From positions 2,598,001-2,662,000 of the forward strand of contig CP143548.1 in the NCBI GenBank assembly GCA_037015955.1: a stretch of DNA of 64,000 nt, read 5' to 3'. This stretch comes from Lachnospiraceae bacterium JLR.KK008. GTDB lineage: Bacteria > Bacillota > Clostridia > Lachnospirales > Lachnospiraceae. Positions within the stretch are counted from its first letter, which is position 1, and each line of letters begins with the position of its first letter. Below, piece after piece: positions 1 to 9,035 of the stretch. Both the position numbers and the translations under genes were made by a program. The notes below the pieces were generated by a model that worked only from the letters and a program-made list of their open reading frames with translations, was not told the DNA's origin and ran no database searches.

Positions 1-265
1 CGATGATCGCACTGCCGAGGAAAATGATATAACGATTCATATCCCGGAAATCAAAGGCCTCGTAAACGGCGCCAAGATAGGGGTTTTGCAGTACTTGCTG
101 CGGGTTCAGCACCGTACTGATAAACGGCAGCACCGCGCTGACTCCCACCAGCTCCACAAATGCCCCGACAATGATAACGACAAAAAGCAGAGCTGCTTTC
201 AGCTTCTGCTTTTTGTCAAATATATAACAGATCTTCCGCCATGTTCCGATTTTATTCTGCTCCAT
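1..265 (-). CDS. ABC exporter, N-terminal fragment (cut by window edge)
   Basis: The first 88 codons of a gene that runs off the left edge. The ATG at 265 is preceded by an AGGAG-type site about 10 bases away. The visible part starts MEQNKIGTWRKICYIF and continues into a hydrophobic segment (about residues 23-46, ending VSAVLPFISTVL). This closely resembles the N-terminus of the complete ABC exporter at 58294-60081 in length, in the basic pre-segment (FDKKQK versus FNRKQK) and in the VGVSAVLPFI versus LGVISVYPFI segment. I infer another fused permease-ATPase half-transporter of the PglK/MsbA-like type that flips or exports a lipid-linked glycan. The ATPase part is outside the window. It lies 115 bases downstream of manC in the same direction, probably in the same operon. 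Confidence 0.8.
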   Translation of the reverse strand, partial: MEQNKIGTWRKICYIFDKKQKLKAALLFVVIIVGAFVELVGVSAVLPFISTVLNPQQVLQNPYLGAVYEAFDFRDMNRYIIFLGSAII

Positions 266-380
266 ATTTCACTGACTCTCCTGTTCCATGCCCCTTATCC
301 CGCCTGAAAATATCCTTCTTTCTCCCTGCCGCTCACAGATTCGCAAAGACGGGAAGGAATATCCTGATGCCGTGATGTCA

Positions 381-1745
381 TCAGCAATTACCAGTCAGAT
401 ACCCATCCCAGTCCCACGGCAGCCGCTCAATGTCTTCCTCTACCAGATCGGTGCCAATCTGCACCTCGATAAAGTCCACGCCTTCCCGGGAAGCCATACC
501 GTGCTTGTGCTCTCTTGGAATGTACAAGACATCGCCTCTCACGACTTCTCTCGTCTCACCGTCCAGCAAAAACAATCCTTTTCCATCAATGATCGTCCAG
601 ATCTCGTCCCGCAGATGGTGGAGCTGATAACTGAGCCCCCGCCCGGCCTCCACGTGCATACTCTTTGTCAGAGAGCTTTCCTTCCCCGACCTGCACTGCT
701 GCACATCCAGCACCTTATATTCCCCCCACTGACGCTTTTCATACATCGGCCGGTTATGGATTTGCTCCACATAAGGTTTCATAAACGAGCTGGAATGCTT
801 GTCGCTGACAAGAATACCGTCCGCACTGGCCACCACGACCGTGTCCTTGAGTCCAAGCGCTACCACGGGAATTTCCAGTTCATTGATCACATGCGTATTT
901 TCACACGTCTCGCCCCGGATGACGAAACCGCCGTCCGGCTCCTTCATCTGTTCCGTCAGCGTATTCCACGTTCCCAGGTCGTTCCATTCCCCTTTGTAAG
1001 ACGTATACACGATCGATGTCTCTTTTTCCAACACTGCATAGTCAAAACTGGTCAGAGGCAGTTTCTCATACTGTTCATATACTTTTGCAAACGAGAACTG
1101 TCCGGTCTCTTTTTGCAGCAAATGCTTTACAAACGACGCGCGGAACATAAACACGCCGCCGCTCCAAAGCGCGCCGTCCTCCACCAGTTTTCTCGCCTGC
1201 TCCAGACCAGGTTTTTCCATATACCGCTCCACCCGGCCGAAACATTTGTCCGGCTCCGGACGGCCTGTAACATAGCCATATTTCTCTGAAGGATACGTAG
1301 GATGCACGCAGAGAAGGCAGATCTTGGCCCCGGAATCGCGCAGGGCGGATTCCATCTCGTTCAATTTATCAAAGTAAGCCTGCTCTGCATAGGTATCGAC
1401 CGGAAGCACTGCAATCATCTCATCTTCATCGATCTGCTTTTTCTCAAGCAGCCATGCCCCGGACAGCAGAATCGCCGGATACGTGTCCCGTCTGGACGGC
1501 TCCAGCACCTTTTCCACCTGCTCCCCAAGCTGGCGCCTCATCGAATCTCGTTGCGCTTCACTGGAAGCCACCACGATCTGTGCATCAGGGCAGCTCTTAC
1601 TGACCTGGCGGAAGATCCGCTGGATCATGGATTCCGAATTTCCATCCTCGTCTTGCAGTACCTTCAGGAATTGTTTCGAGCGGGCGTCACTGGACAACGG
1701 CCAGAGCCGCTTACCGGAACCACCGGATAATAATATGATTTTCAT
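381..1745 (-). CDS. manC: Mannose-1-phosphate guanylyltransferase / mannose-6-phosphate isomerase
   Basis: A 454-residue type II PMI-GMP protein that makes GDP-mannose from mannose-1-phosphate and GTP; the C-terminal domain family isomerises fructose-6-P to mannose-6-P. The N-terminal nucleotidyltransferase domain (about 1-270) has the signature GGSGKRLWP at residues 8-16 followed by SKQFL. A YMEKP segment follows further on. The C-terminal cupin (about 340-454) has the QLHHLRDEIW metal-binding motif and a GDVLYIPREHKHG turn. The length matches family members. GDP-mannose could feed the GT4 next door and, via GDP-fucose, the GT11 at 36890, but no GDP-fucose genes (gmd, fcl) are in the window. 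The start is the ATG at 1745. Confidence 0.93.
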   Translation of the reverse strand: MKIILLSGGSGKRLWPLSSDARSKQFLKVLQDEDGNSESMIQRIFRQVSKSCPDAQIVVASSEAQRDSMRRQLGEQVEKVLEPSRRDTYPAILLSGAWLLEKKQIDEDEMIAVLPVDTYAEQAYFDKLNEMESALRDSGAKICLLCVHPTYPSEKYGYVTGRPEPDKCFGRVERYMEKPGLEQARKLVEDGALWSGGVFMFRASFVKHLLQKETGQFSFAKVYEQYEKLPLTSFDYAVLEKETSIVYTSYKGEWNDLGTWNTLTEQMKEPDGGFVIRGETCENTHVINELEIPVVALGLKDTVVVASADGILVSDKHSSSFMKPYVEQIHNRPMYEKRQWGEYKVLDVQQCRSGKESSLTKSMHVEAGRGLSYQLHHLRDEIWTIIDGKGLFLLDGETREVVRGDVLYIPREHKHGMASREGVDFIEVQIGTDLVEEDIERLPWDWDGYLTGNC

Positions 1746-1803
1746 CGTTGTATCTTCCTTTTTCTTTCTCTGTTATATTTGATATGATCTGTTCAGGCTG
1801 AAC

Positions 1804-2949
1804 TTACGACAAATGACAGATCGCTTCCATCAGTTTCAGATATTCCGCCGCAACCCGGCTCCACTGGAACCGTTCTCTCACGAGCTGACGGCTGCGCTCC
1901 CCCATCTGGCGGCGCAGCGCGTTATCTCTGCACAGGCAGACGATCTTCTCTGCAAATTGCTCCGCCGGTACCGCATATCCGTTCCCGTCAATCAGCTCCA
2001 GACTGCCTTCACAGGGCGTCATTACGATTGGCAGTCCGCCGGCCATCGCCTCCAGCACCACATTTGGCATCCCTTCTTTTTGGGACGGCAGGATAAAAAT
2101 ATCCGCTGACCGATAAAGCTGCGGCAGCTCCCGTTTTTCCCGCTGTCCGGCAAACGTCACAGATCCGGCCAGATGTCTGTCCTTTGTGATCTGTTCCAGC
2201 ACCGTGCGATAAGGACCATCGCCCACGATCGTCAGCGTCACTTTCTTTCCCGCCTGCCTGCTAATCTCCGGCAGGACTGGCAGGATGAACTGCAGTCCCT
2301 TGCGCTCAATTAGACGGGAGACAAAGAGTAGCCGTATTTCTTCCTGCGACCGCCTCCCGATGTCTGCGTCCTCTCCGGTCAGAAACCATTTTTCATCCAC
2401 ACCGTTTGTAATAATCCGGATTTCTTTTTTGTCATAAAAACCGGCTGCCAGCTTTTTCAGCCCCTGACTGTTCGCCACAAGCGCATCCGCCTGTTTCCAG
2501 ATAATCTTCTCAAAGGGTCCGATCAGCTTGTACAAAACCCGGAAGCGCTCCTGAAAGCCCGGAATATCCCCGCCGCCAAAACGGATCAGATAAGGAAGCC
2601 CGTACTTTTTCTTCAGGCACCAGGCGACCGGACCGCTGGGAATCGCAAAAAACACCTGGCAAATATCAAATTTCTCTCTCTTGCACAGAGCATCGGCCTT
2701 ATGCAGGGCTTTCCACAAAAAGTCCAGCATCTCCGGGAATCCGCAGTGAGCCAGATGCTTTCTTTTCGCTTTCAGCCGGATGATCCGGACGCCGCCGCTG
2801 TATTCCTCTTCCTCAAGACCGTCATACCAGACCGTAACGATCGTGATCTGATACCCGGCTTTTGCATATTCTCCCGTCAGATTCATACAGGCGTTAGCGC
2901 CGCCCCCGCCGATTGGCGGATATTCATGGGTGATAATCAGTACATTCAT
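1804..2949 (-). CDS. Glycosyltransferase family 4 (GT-B)
   Basis: A retaining glycosyltransferase of about 381 residues with the usual GT4 layout. The N-terminal Rossmann half begins MNVLIITHEYPPIGGGGAN, with the glycine-rich acceptor loop. The C-terminal half carries the donor-binding E-x7-E motif in EGMPNVVLEAMAGG. The open frame extends 6 codons further upstream (to 2967), but the ATG at 2949 is preceded by AGGCGG at normal spacing and opens directly on the first beta strand, so I use it. It lies between manC and the NACHT gene. GDP-mannose is a plausible donor because manC is adjacent, but this is inference. Confidence 0.88.
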   Translation of the reverse strand: MNVLIITHEYPPIGGGGANACMNLTGEYAKAGYQITIVTVWYDGLEEEEYSGGVRIIRLKAKRKHLAHCGFPEMLDFLWKALHKADALCKREKFDICQVFFAIPSGPVAWCLKKKYGLPYLIRFGGGDIPGFQERFRVLYKLIGPFEKIIWKQADALVANSQGLKKLAAGFYDKKEIRIITNGVDEKWFLTGEDADIGRRSQEEIRLLFVSRLIERKGLQFILPVLPEISRQAGKKVTLTIVGDGPYRTVLEQITKDRHLAGSVTFAGQREKRELPQLYRSADIFILPSQKEGMPNVVLEAMAGGLPIVMTPCEGSLELIDGNGYAVPAEQFAEKIVCLCRDNALRRQMGERSRQLVRERFQWSRVAAEYLKLMEAICHLS

Positions 2950-3012
2950 CGGATGACCGCCTTTCATACATAGCTGTAACTCCGTATCCTCTGCTCTTCG
3001 CAGGCTTCCCTG

Positions 3013-5004
3013 TCACTCAAGTGTAAACAGTTCCCGGTTCAATGCTTCCATTTCCTGCATTTCCTGTCGGATTTCCATGAGCAAATCATAACACAGGCCA
3101 TAATCGAACATTTTCATACCTCCGCTTCGCAATACGCTCATGCGTATAAACTTGGCAATCCTCTCTACAGATTCACTATTTTGATATACTGTCTGTATTA
3201 ATTGTTCCAGATAATAGACTTTTTCTTCTTCCAGAAGCAGTTCGTGAATCCACGCTGAAATCTTCTCACTGTCATTTTCCATTTTTCTCTCTACAGTTAC
3301 AGGTACGTTTTTCATCAATAAGATGTCTTTGACCACATCGTCCTCCCTATTACTGCGAAAGATAAACATTCCCTCTGAGGTAAAGGTAGTCTTCCATAAA
3401 AAAAAGCGGTCAACCTTTCTTGTTATCTCTTCCAATTTTTCCCGATGTTGCATCCCACCTCCCCGCATGATCCGGCAAGTCTCTTTCCCTGCCCTAAGCA
3501 CCGCGGCATCACCACTGATCCAGACATTGAGCAGCCCCCTTTTCAGTTCCTCACTCTCCTGCCAGGCAGGCGCCTGTTCCCGAAGAAGACATTCTACCTT
3601 TTTTTCTACCTCCATTACACGCGTCAGCCAGGGAATGAGTACGGCTTTGCGAAATGTCTTCAGATCCAGCTCATAGCAGAAATCAAGCATGTTTTTGTAT
3701 AACATTCCGTTGTCTCCGTCCGTGATTTTATAAAGCAAAGCCTCCTTGCGGTCGCCCATTTCATAGCAGATGTATTTAGCAGCAAAATACTCCATAAATG
3801 ACTTGTGAATCCACCGGTAAGTACCGCCGTCCTTTCGAAATAGTGGCACGGCATGAATGATGTCCTCAAGAAAATGCTGTGGTTTCGGACTGCTGCCCAC
3901 CAGATTTTTAATACCAATTCGAATATCGTGGATCAGTTCTTCCTTTTCCTCGTACTCAACCTGCCATCTCTTGACACCCAGAAACCCCAATGCCATCAAT
4001 ACCCGTTCAAAGTCGTTGATTTCGAGCCCCGACTGCTTTGGGTGGACATAAGCATCCTTTGATTTATCATGGTCATTGAACAGCGCTTCATATACCTGTT
4101 TATAAAACTCTATTTTTTTATAAGGGATCTCTCCCTTGTACATATATGTCTTATATAAGAGAGAAACAAGAAGCGGATTGGTGAGAAATTCTTTTAAGAC
4201 CTTAAGATTCTCTTCCTCTTTAATTTTAGTAATCAGGTCCTCCGCATGTTTCCCATAATTGTCATACTTGCGAATCAGCGCAAAAGCCTCGTTCATGCGA
4301 AGCGGCTGAATCGTATACTCCAAAAAATCGCTGAAAGAGCTCAGCTCACTCTCCTCCCGTGAAGTAAGGATATACGTATTTTCCGGCGCCCGTTCAATGA
4401 AATACCGGATGTCTTCCGTCACCGTCTGACGAAGCTCCACTGCAATCTCATCATAACCGTCAAAAAAGACAATGAATCCCCCCTCCTTCAGCATACACTT
4501 TAAATCCGCAGACGCAATCTTTTTGTCGAACTGATCAAACTGTTCTTCAATAAAGCTCATAATATATTTTTCTTTTTTCAGTTTGCGCAGCTCGATCATG
4601 ATCGGAATCCCCGACTTTCTGATCACGGCCTGCGTCGCCAGATATTTGGCAATCGTGGACTTTCCCATCCCTGCATTGTCAATGACGATACTTCGTTTAT
4701 GATTGCGCATGATCTCTGCCATGCTCTTCTCATTGACTACGATCCTTTTCCCTTCTTCCCGCTGGCACTGCAGTGTCAGCGGAATATAGAGGTCAAAGAT
4801 TGTTTTCTCTATTCCGCGGAAAACGATCGTGTGCATCATCGCATTGCTTCGGTAACTGCATGTCAGGTACTCCTGCAATGCCTCATAAGTTCTGTCATAC
4901 AGAGATTCCTCGTAATCTGTCCGAAAAAAATCCAGCAGCCCCTTAACGGCTGTCTTAGCCATCTCGCCCAATCCTGCGGTTACAAGAATGTTCATCAGAT
5001 CCAT
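3013..5004 (-). CDS. NACHT-domain STAND NTPase
   Basis: A 663-residue signal-transduction ATPase with a NACHT core. Walker A is DNAGMGKST (residues 109-117). Walker B is IVFFDGYDEI (about 178-187), with the doubled acidic pattern typical of NACHT. A TSREE sensor segment lies near 214-218. The N-terminal 100 residues and the C-terminal 250 residues are mostly helical and not recognised; no leucine-rich or TPR repeats are obvious. Bacterial NACHT proteins are established as anti-phage sensors (the bNACHT/Avs-like groups), usually with an effector or sensor at the ends. Here the gene sits within the sugar-nucleotide genes, 45 bases downstream of rfbF, with AAAGGAG six bases before its ATG. It may therefore be a defence passenger in a variable glycan locus. 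A regulatory role cannot be excluded. Confidence 0.85.
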   Translation of the reverse strand: MDLMNILVTAGLGEMAKTAVKGLLDFFRTDYEESLYDRTYEALQEYLTCSYRSNAMMHTIVFRGIEKTIFDLYIPLTLQCQREEGKRIVVNEKSMAEIMRNHKRSIVIDNAGMGKSTIAKYLATQAVIRKSGIPIMIELRKLKKEKYIMSFIEEQFDQFDKKIASADLKCMLKEGGFIVFFDGYDEIAVELRQTVTEDIRYFIERAPENTYILTSREESELSSFSDFLEYTIQPLRMNEAFALIRKYDNYGKHAEDLITKIKEEENLKVLKEFLTNPLLVSLLYKTYMYKGEIPYKKIEFYKQVYEALFNDHDKSKDAYVHPKQSGLEINDFERVLMALGFLGVKRWQVEYEEKEELIHDIRIGIKNLVGSSPKPQHFLEDIIHAVPLFRKDGGTYRWIHKSFMEYFAAKYICYEMGDRKEALLYKITDGDNGMLYKNMLDFCYELDLKTFRKAVLIPWLTRVMEVEKKVECLLREQAPAWQESEELKRGLLNVWISGDAAVLRAGKETCRIMRGGGMQHREKLEEITRKVDRFFLWKTTFTSEGMFIFRSNREDDVVKDILLMKNVPVTVERKMENDSEKISAWIHELLLEEEKVYYLEQLIQTVYQNSESVERIAKFIRMSVLRSGGMKMFDYGLCYDLLMEIRQEMQEMEALNRELFTLE

Positions 5005-5049
5005 GACTTTCTCCTTTGTATCTGTCAGTTAAAATCTCTCCCGTTACCT

Positions 5050-5820
5050 TCACACCCTCCACGGCGCCTCTCCGCTCTCCCACAGTTCTTCCAGATACGC
5101 CTTGTCCTTGATCGTATCCATTGGAGACCAGAAGCCCGGATGCCTGTAGGCCATCATCTCGCCATCTGCCACCAGACGCTCAAACGGCCCTGCCTCCAGC
5201 ATTTCCCTGCCGTCTCCCAGATAGGAAAATACCTTTCGGTTCATCACCATAAACCCGATATTGACCCAGGACTGATCCTTTCGCGCCTTTTCTTTAAAAC
5301 TCTCCACACGCCCTGCCTCATCTATCTTGATCGCGCCGAATCTCCCCTCCGGCCTGGTCGTGGAGATCGTGGCGATCCTGCCGTGTTCCCGATGATATTG
5401 TAAAAGGGCCTGGATGTCCACATCTGCCACACCATCCCCGTAAGTCAGCATAAATTCCTCGTCATCGCCGATATAATCCCGGATTTTTAAAACCCTTCCG
5501 GCCGTCAGGGTATGCAGGCCGGTGTCTGCAAGTGTCACCGTCCACTGCTCGGCAAAATTCTTGTGTTCCGTTTTCTTCCTGTCCTTCACGGAAAAGGTCA
5601 CATCAGACTGATACATATAATAATGCACAAAATACTCTTTAATCATGTGCCCCTTATAACCACAGCAGATAATAAATTCGCTCAGCCCGCCGGCTGAATA
5701 CGTATTCATAATATGCCAGAGGATCGGTTTATTACCGATCTCAATCATCGGTTTCGGACGGACAAATGTTTCCTCACTGAATCTAGTCCCCATGCCGCCC
5801 GCAAGTATTACGACCTTCAT
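5050..5820 (-). CDS. rfbF: Glucose-1-phosphate cytidylyltransferase
   Basis: Makes CDP-glucose from CTP and glucose-1-phosphate, the first step of CDP-6-deoxy and 3,6-dideoxyhexose synthesis. The protein (256 residues) opens MKVVILAGGMGTRFSEET with the intact G-x-G-T-R nucleotide loop at residues 8-13 and continues with RPKPMIEIG and ILWHIMNTYS. The C-terminus has FWSPMDTIKDK, typical of RfbF. The frame is open 17 codons upstream, but the ATG at 5820 has GAGGAG about 6 bases before it and begins at the first strand, so it is the start. It lies 14 bases downstream of a divergent paralog and upstream of the NACHT gene, in the same transcript as rfbG. Confidence 0.93.
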   Translation of the reverse strand: MKVVILAGGMGTRFSEETFVRPKPMIEIGNKPILWHIMNTYSAGGLSEFIICCGYKGHMIKEYFVHYYMYQSDVTFSVKDRKKTEHKNFAEQWTVTLADTGLHTLTAGRVLKIRDYIGDDEEFMLTYGDGVADVDIQALLQYHREHGRIATISTTRPEGRFGAIKIDEAGRVESFKEKARKDQSWVNIGFMVMNRKVFSYLGDGREMLEAGPFERLVADGEMMAYRHPGFWSPMDTIKDKAYLEELWESGEAPWRV

Positions 5821-5834
5821 AGTCTGCTCCTCTG

Positions 5835-6605
5835 TCACCATATCTTCCACGGCGCTATGCCCGCATTCCACAGATTTTCCATCTGCTCCTTATCCCTCTT
5901 TGTCTCGATGGGAGACCAAAACCCTTTGTGCTGATATGTCGAGACCTGCTGTTTCTCGGCAAGCGTCTCCAGCAGTTGTTTCTCCAGCTGATAATTCCCG
6001 AGAAGATAATGGAATACCTGCCTGTTAAACACGTAAACGCCCGCATTGACCCATGCCTGATTGTCCGCAGCGTCAGGTTTGCGCACTCCCAGATAATTTC
6101 CCTCTTCGTCGATGTCAAGAATCTGATTGCGTCCTGCCGGATGCGCCAACGCCACCGTAGCCCATTTCTGTTTCTCATGATGCGCTTCGATCAGTTTATT
6201 GACATCAATATTGGACAGACAGTCGCCAAAGTTGACGATAAATGTTTCCCCGTCGATATATTTTTGAATCTGACTGATTCGTTGTCCGGTAGAAGAATAC
6301 TGCCCTGTATCCACGACCGTCACTTTCCAGTCTTCCGTAATATTCTTGTGAATCTCTATCGTATTGTTCCGCAGATCGACCGTAATATCCGACTGATAAA
6401 TATAGAAGTCATTAAAATAATCTTTGATCATCTCTTTGCGATAGCCGGCGCAGATAATAAACTCATGGAACCCATGCGCTCCATAGCCTTTCATAATATG
6501 CCAGAGAATCGGATTTTCCCCAATCTCGACCATCGGCTTGGGCACTCCCTGTTTATCCTCGGCTATCGTGCTTGGCAGTCCTCCTGCCAGAATCACTACT
6601 TTCAT
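5835..6605 (-). CDS. RfbF-like sugar-phosphate nucleotidyltransferase with altered signature
   Basis: A 256-residue paralog of the adjacent rfbF, alignable along its full length (KPMVEIG, ILWHIM, FIICAGY, FWSPIETKRDKE). The catalytic glycine-rich loop reads GGLPSTIAED where functional RfbF has G-x-G-T-R, so the loop Thr-Arg is replaced by Ser-Thr. It therefore probably differs in substrate or activity. It may be a regulatory or partner subunit, or a nucleotidyltransferase for a different sugar phosphate. The open frame runs 68 codons further upstream, overlapping rfbG, but the ATG at 6605 has GGGAG 9 bases ahead and matches the rfbF start exactly. It lies between rfbG and rfbF. Confidence 0.85.
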   Translation of the reverse strand: MKVVILAGGLPSTIAEDKQGVPKPMVEIGENPILWHIMKGYGAHGFHEFIICAGYRKEMIKDYFNDFYIYQSDITVDLRNNTIEIHKNITEDWKVTVVDTGQYSSTGQRISQIQKYIDGETFIVNFGDCLSNIDVNKLIEAHHEKQKWATVALAHPAGRNQILDIDEEGNYLGVRKPDAADNQAWVNAGVYVFNRQVFHYLLGNYQLEKQLLETLAEKQQVSTYQHKGFWSPIETKRDKEQMENLWNAGIAPWKIW

Positions 6606-6628
6606 CTTCGCTTCTCCCGATCTCATCT

Positions 6629-7720
6629 TCAAAAAGCTCTGTTGCCTTTTTCCTCCCAGGCCTTCAGAAAACACGCAGCCTGTCTGTCCATACATGCCGC
6701 TATGTCCTCGCCTCGCCGGCGGCAATGCGACCACTGTGCAATCTTTTCCATGGCAGTCTCCACATTCCATACGGGTTTCCAGCCAAATGTATTTTTCAGC
6801 TTCGAGCAATCCAGCTTCAGAAAACCGGCCTCATGAGGGCCACCGTCATATCGGTCTTCCCACCTGGTTTCCTGCCCGGTCTCAGACTGCCACTTCCGGC
6901 AGAACAGATCCACAAGCGCTCCTGTCGTGTAACAGTCGTTGTCATCCGGTCCAACGTTATAGTTGCCCGCATAGCTCTGCGTCTCATACTGAGCCGCCGC
7001 GATCATCAGGTAGACAGTCACCGGTTCGAGCACGTGCTGATAGGGTCTGACGGAATAAGGATTCCTCACCGCGATCGTCCCGCCTTTTTCAACTGCCCGG
7101 ATACAGTCCGGAATGATCCGGTCCGTTGCAAAATCGCCGCCACCGATCACATTACCGGCTCTCGCGGTGGAAACTGCCACCCTTCCGTCAGTGAAAAAAG
7201 ACTGGCAATAGCTGTCCGTCACCAGCTCAGAACACGATTTGGAATTGGAATATGGGTCATAGCCATTGAGTTCTTCGTTCTCCCGATAACCCCAGACCCA
7301 TTCCCTGTTTTTATAGACTTTATCTGTCGTCACATTGACAAAAGACCGCACACTCTCCGTCTGCCTGATGCACTCCAGCACATGGACTGTCCCCATCACA
7401 TTGACATCATAGGTATATACGGGATTTTTGTATGACTCCCGTACAATGGGCTGAGCTGCCATGTGAATGACGATCTCCGGCCGTACCCGCCCGAAAACCT
7501 GTTGCAAATGCGGCAGATCGCGCACATCCCCCATGATTGACTCCATGCCGTCAGCCAGATGACACAGTTCAAACAGGGAAGGGGCGGTCGGCGGCTCCAG
7601 ACTGTAACCCGTCACCTGCGCGCCGAGCGCCCGTAACAGGGCACACATCCAGCTTCCCTTAAAACCTGTGTGTCCCGTAATCAGTATTTTTTTATTTTTG
7701 TAAAGATGATTTGGATTCAT
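6629..7720 (-). CDS. rfbG: CDP-glucose 4,6-dehydratase
   Basis: A short-chain dehydratase (363 residues) converting CDP-glucose to CDP-4-dehydro-6-deoxyglucose, using bound NAD. The N-terminal nucleotide motif GHTGFKGSWM is the version characteristic of RfbG. The TTDKVY segment and the Y-S-N-S-K catalytic pair are present, with SRRPYQHVLEP-like donor-loop sequence (SVRPYQHVLEP) towards the C-terminus. The ATG at 7720 is chosen because it has GGGAG five bases upstream; the frame is open 16 codons further. The start overlaps the end of the upstream membrane protein gene by 29 bases, showing co-transcription. Its 4-keto product is the natural substrate for the C-methyltransferase, thiamine enzyme and reductase encoded upstream, and for RfbH at 62562. 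Confidence 0.93.
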   Translation of the reverse strand: MNPNHLYKNKKILITGHTGFKGSWMCALLRALGAQVTGYSLEPPTAPSLFELCHLADGMESIMGDVRDLPHLQQVFGRVRPEIVIHMAAQPIVRESYKNPVYTYDVNVMGTVHVLECIRQTESVRSFVNVTTDKVYKNREWVWGYRENEELNGYDPYSNSKSCSELVTDSYCQSFFTDGRVAVSTARAGNVIGGGDFATDRIIPDCIRAVEKGGTIAVRNPYSVRPYQHVLEPVTVYLMIAAAQYETQSYAGNYNVGPDDNDCYTTGALVDLFCRKWQSETGQETRWEDRYDGGPHEAGFLKLDCSKLKNTFGWKPVWNVETAMEKIAQWSHCRRRGEDIAACMDRQAACFLKAWEEKGNRAF

Positions 7721-8987
7721 ATCTTCTCCCGGCAAGTTCCTTACCTGTCTGCAACATTCCTTCAACAACTAATAGAAAACACATTCCATAAATAGACAAA
7801 TATCTCACTACATAAGAAATATCCCCGGTAATATTTGTTATCGCCGGTGTATTCCACACAAAGAAGCAAAACATTCCCGCAAACAATAACGCGTACATAT
7901 AATCATTTTTCTCTTTCCGTTCCCCACATAAGAACAGTATCAGCGGAATCGAAAAATAAATCGGTGTATAGGATCCGGACCATGCAGGAACAATGACCAT
8001 CAAACTGCACAGCAGATATAACCGTTTCCACTCCACTTTCGTCAGCCAGGCAACAGTGAATGCCACTGCCGCATAACATATCGTTAATATCGTTCCGATT
8101 ACAGGCATATGAAAATGAAGGAATTTGAAATCTATTTGGTTCCATGTCGACCGTATACTTTTCCAGCTGTAATAAGATATGCCAGCATGCAGCTGTGCCT
8201 GATTTTTCAGCATCCGGACAAGCCCGTGAGATCCACCAAAAAATACAAAGGGAACAAAAAACATAAGGACTCCATATAAGACCAGCCGTCCCGCTTCCCG
8301 ATACCTTTTTTCCTTTATATAAAGTATCCCAAAAATCGCCGGATATATCTTAAATCCTGCGGCCATCGCAATAAAAACAAGCGCCATCTCCTGGCTCCGT
8401 CTGTCTGGCCGCTGCCGTAACTCCATTGCCCGCATAAGTAAAATACAGGCAGTCAGTGCTGCGTTACCAATCCACAATATACTCAATATATAGACTCCGG
8501 AACTAAATATCGCAAGCGCAATTCCTCTGATATGTCCTGTTCCGAATCCTTTTTGCCTGATCAGACGCTCAATGCTATTGTAAAACAAAATACCCATTGC
8601 TACATTGTATAGCACGTATAAAAGCAGGGCATAGGAGGACAGGGAAGGGGCATCATTCATCGCAACGGCATCCAACGCCAGACATTTTCCCAATGCCCAA
8701 TACATCATATACGCAAGCGGTGGAAAACAGGCATTATAATCAACATCATAAACGTTCTTTGGCTCTCTTACATAAAAGATGTGATTAAAAAAGTCCATAA
8801 AATAAAAGTCTTTATCGGTTAGTACAAGATCGATACATTCCCCCTGCGTCTGCCACAGGTAGCATATGTTAAGGCTGCCGATCAGCAGAAGCAACGCCCC
8901 AAACAGGAACTGTGGTGTAATCTTGCTGTAAAATTTCTGCAGGCATCCCCCTTCTGGTACACTTACTTTACCGGGATTTTTTCCCAT
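7692..8987 (-). CDS. Polytopic membrane protein, GT-C / DUF2029 (GT87)-like glycosyltransferase
   Basis: A 431-residue protein with about ten hydrophobic segments. After the first (about residues 29-48) it has an acidic loop, TDKDFYFMDFFNH, followed by DVDYNACFPPLAYMMYW. This arrangement of acidic residues and a Pro-Pro motif in the first extracellular loop is seen in GT-C-fold enzymes that use polyprenyl-phosphate sugars, including the DUF2029/GT87 family. I infer transfer of a sugar from a lipid carrier on the outer face of the membrane; the family assignment is tentative. The gene overlaps rfbG by 29 bases and follows the dehydrogenase gene by 48 bases. Confidence 0.68.
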   Translation of the reverse strand: MGKNPGKVSVPEGGCLQKFYSKITPQFLFGALLLLIGSLNICYLWQTQGECIDLVLTDKDFYFMDFFNHIFYVREPKNVYDVDYNACFPPLAYMMYWALGKCLALDAVAMNDAPSLSSYALLLYVLYNVAMGILFYNSIERLIRQKGFGTGHIRGIALAIFSSGVYILSILWIGNAALTACILLMRAMELRQRPDRRSQEMALVFIAMAAGFKIYPAIFGILYIKEKRYREAGRLVLYGVLMFFVPFVFFGGSHGLVRMLKNQAQLHAGISYYSWKSIRSTWNQIDFKFLHFHMPVIGTILTICYAAVAFTVAWLTKVEWKRLYLLCSLMVIVPAWSGSYTPIYFSIPLILFLCGERKEKNDYMYALLFAGMFCFFVWNTPAITNITGDISYVVRYLSIYGMCFLLVVEGMLQTGKELAGRRYESKSSLQK

Positions 8988-9035
8988 CTTCTACTTTCCT
9001 CCTTCAATGTCCTCAACAAAGAATGCCCCATAAAA

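Noticed and set aside
288-1289. Long plus-strand open frame (333 codons) over manC
   Set aside because: It is an antisense shadow of manC, with no ribosome site and no recognisable protein features.
4478-4483. C6 run in the NACHT gene as another phase-variable tract
   Set aside because: Six bases is not unusual and the frame is intact; too short to support slippage.
4699-5403. Plus-strand frame over NACHT/rfbF junction
   Set aside because: Antisense to two well-supported genes; composition is not protein-like.
5928-7435. Overlapping plus-strand frames over rfbF-like gene and rfbG
   Set aside because: Shadows of strongly conserved minus-strand genes; no start signals.
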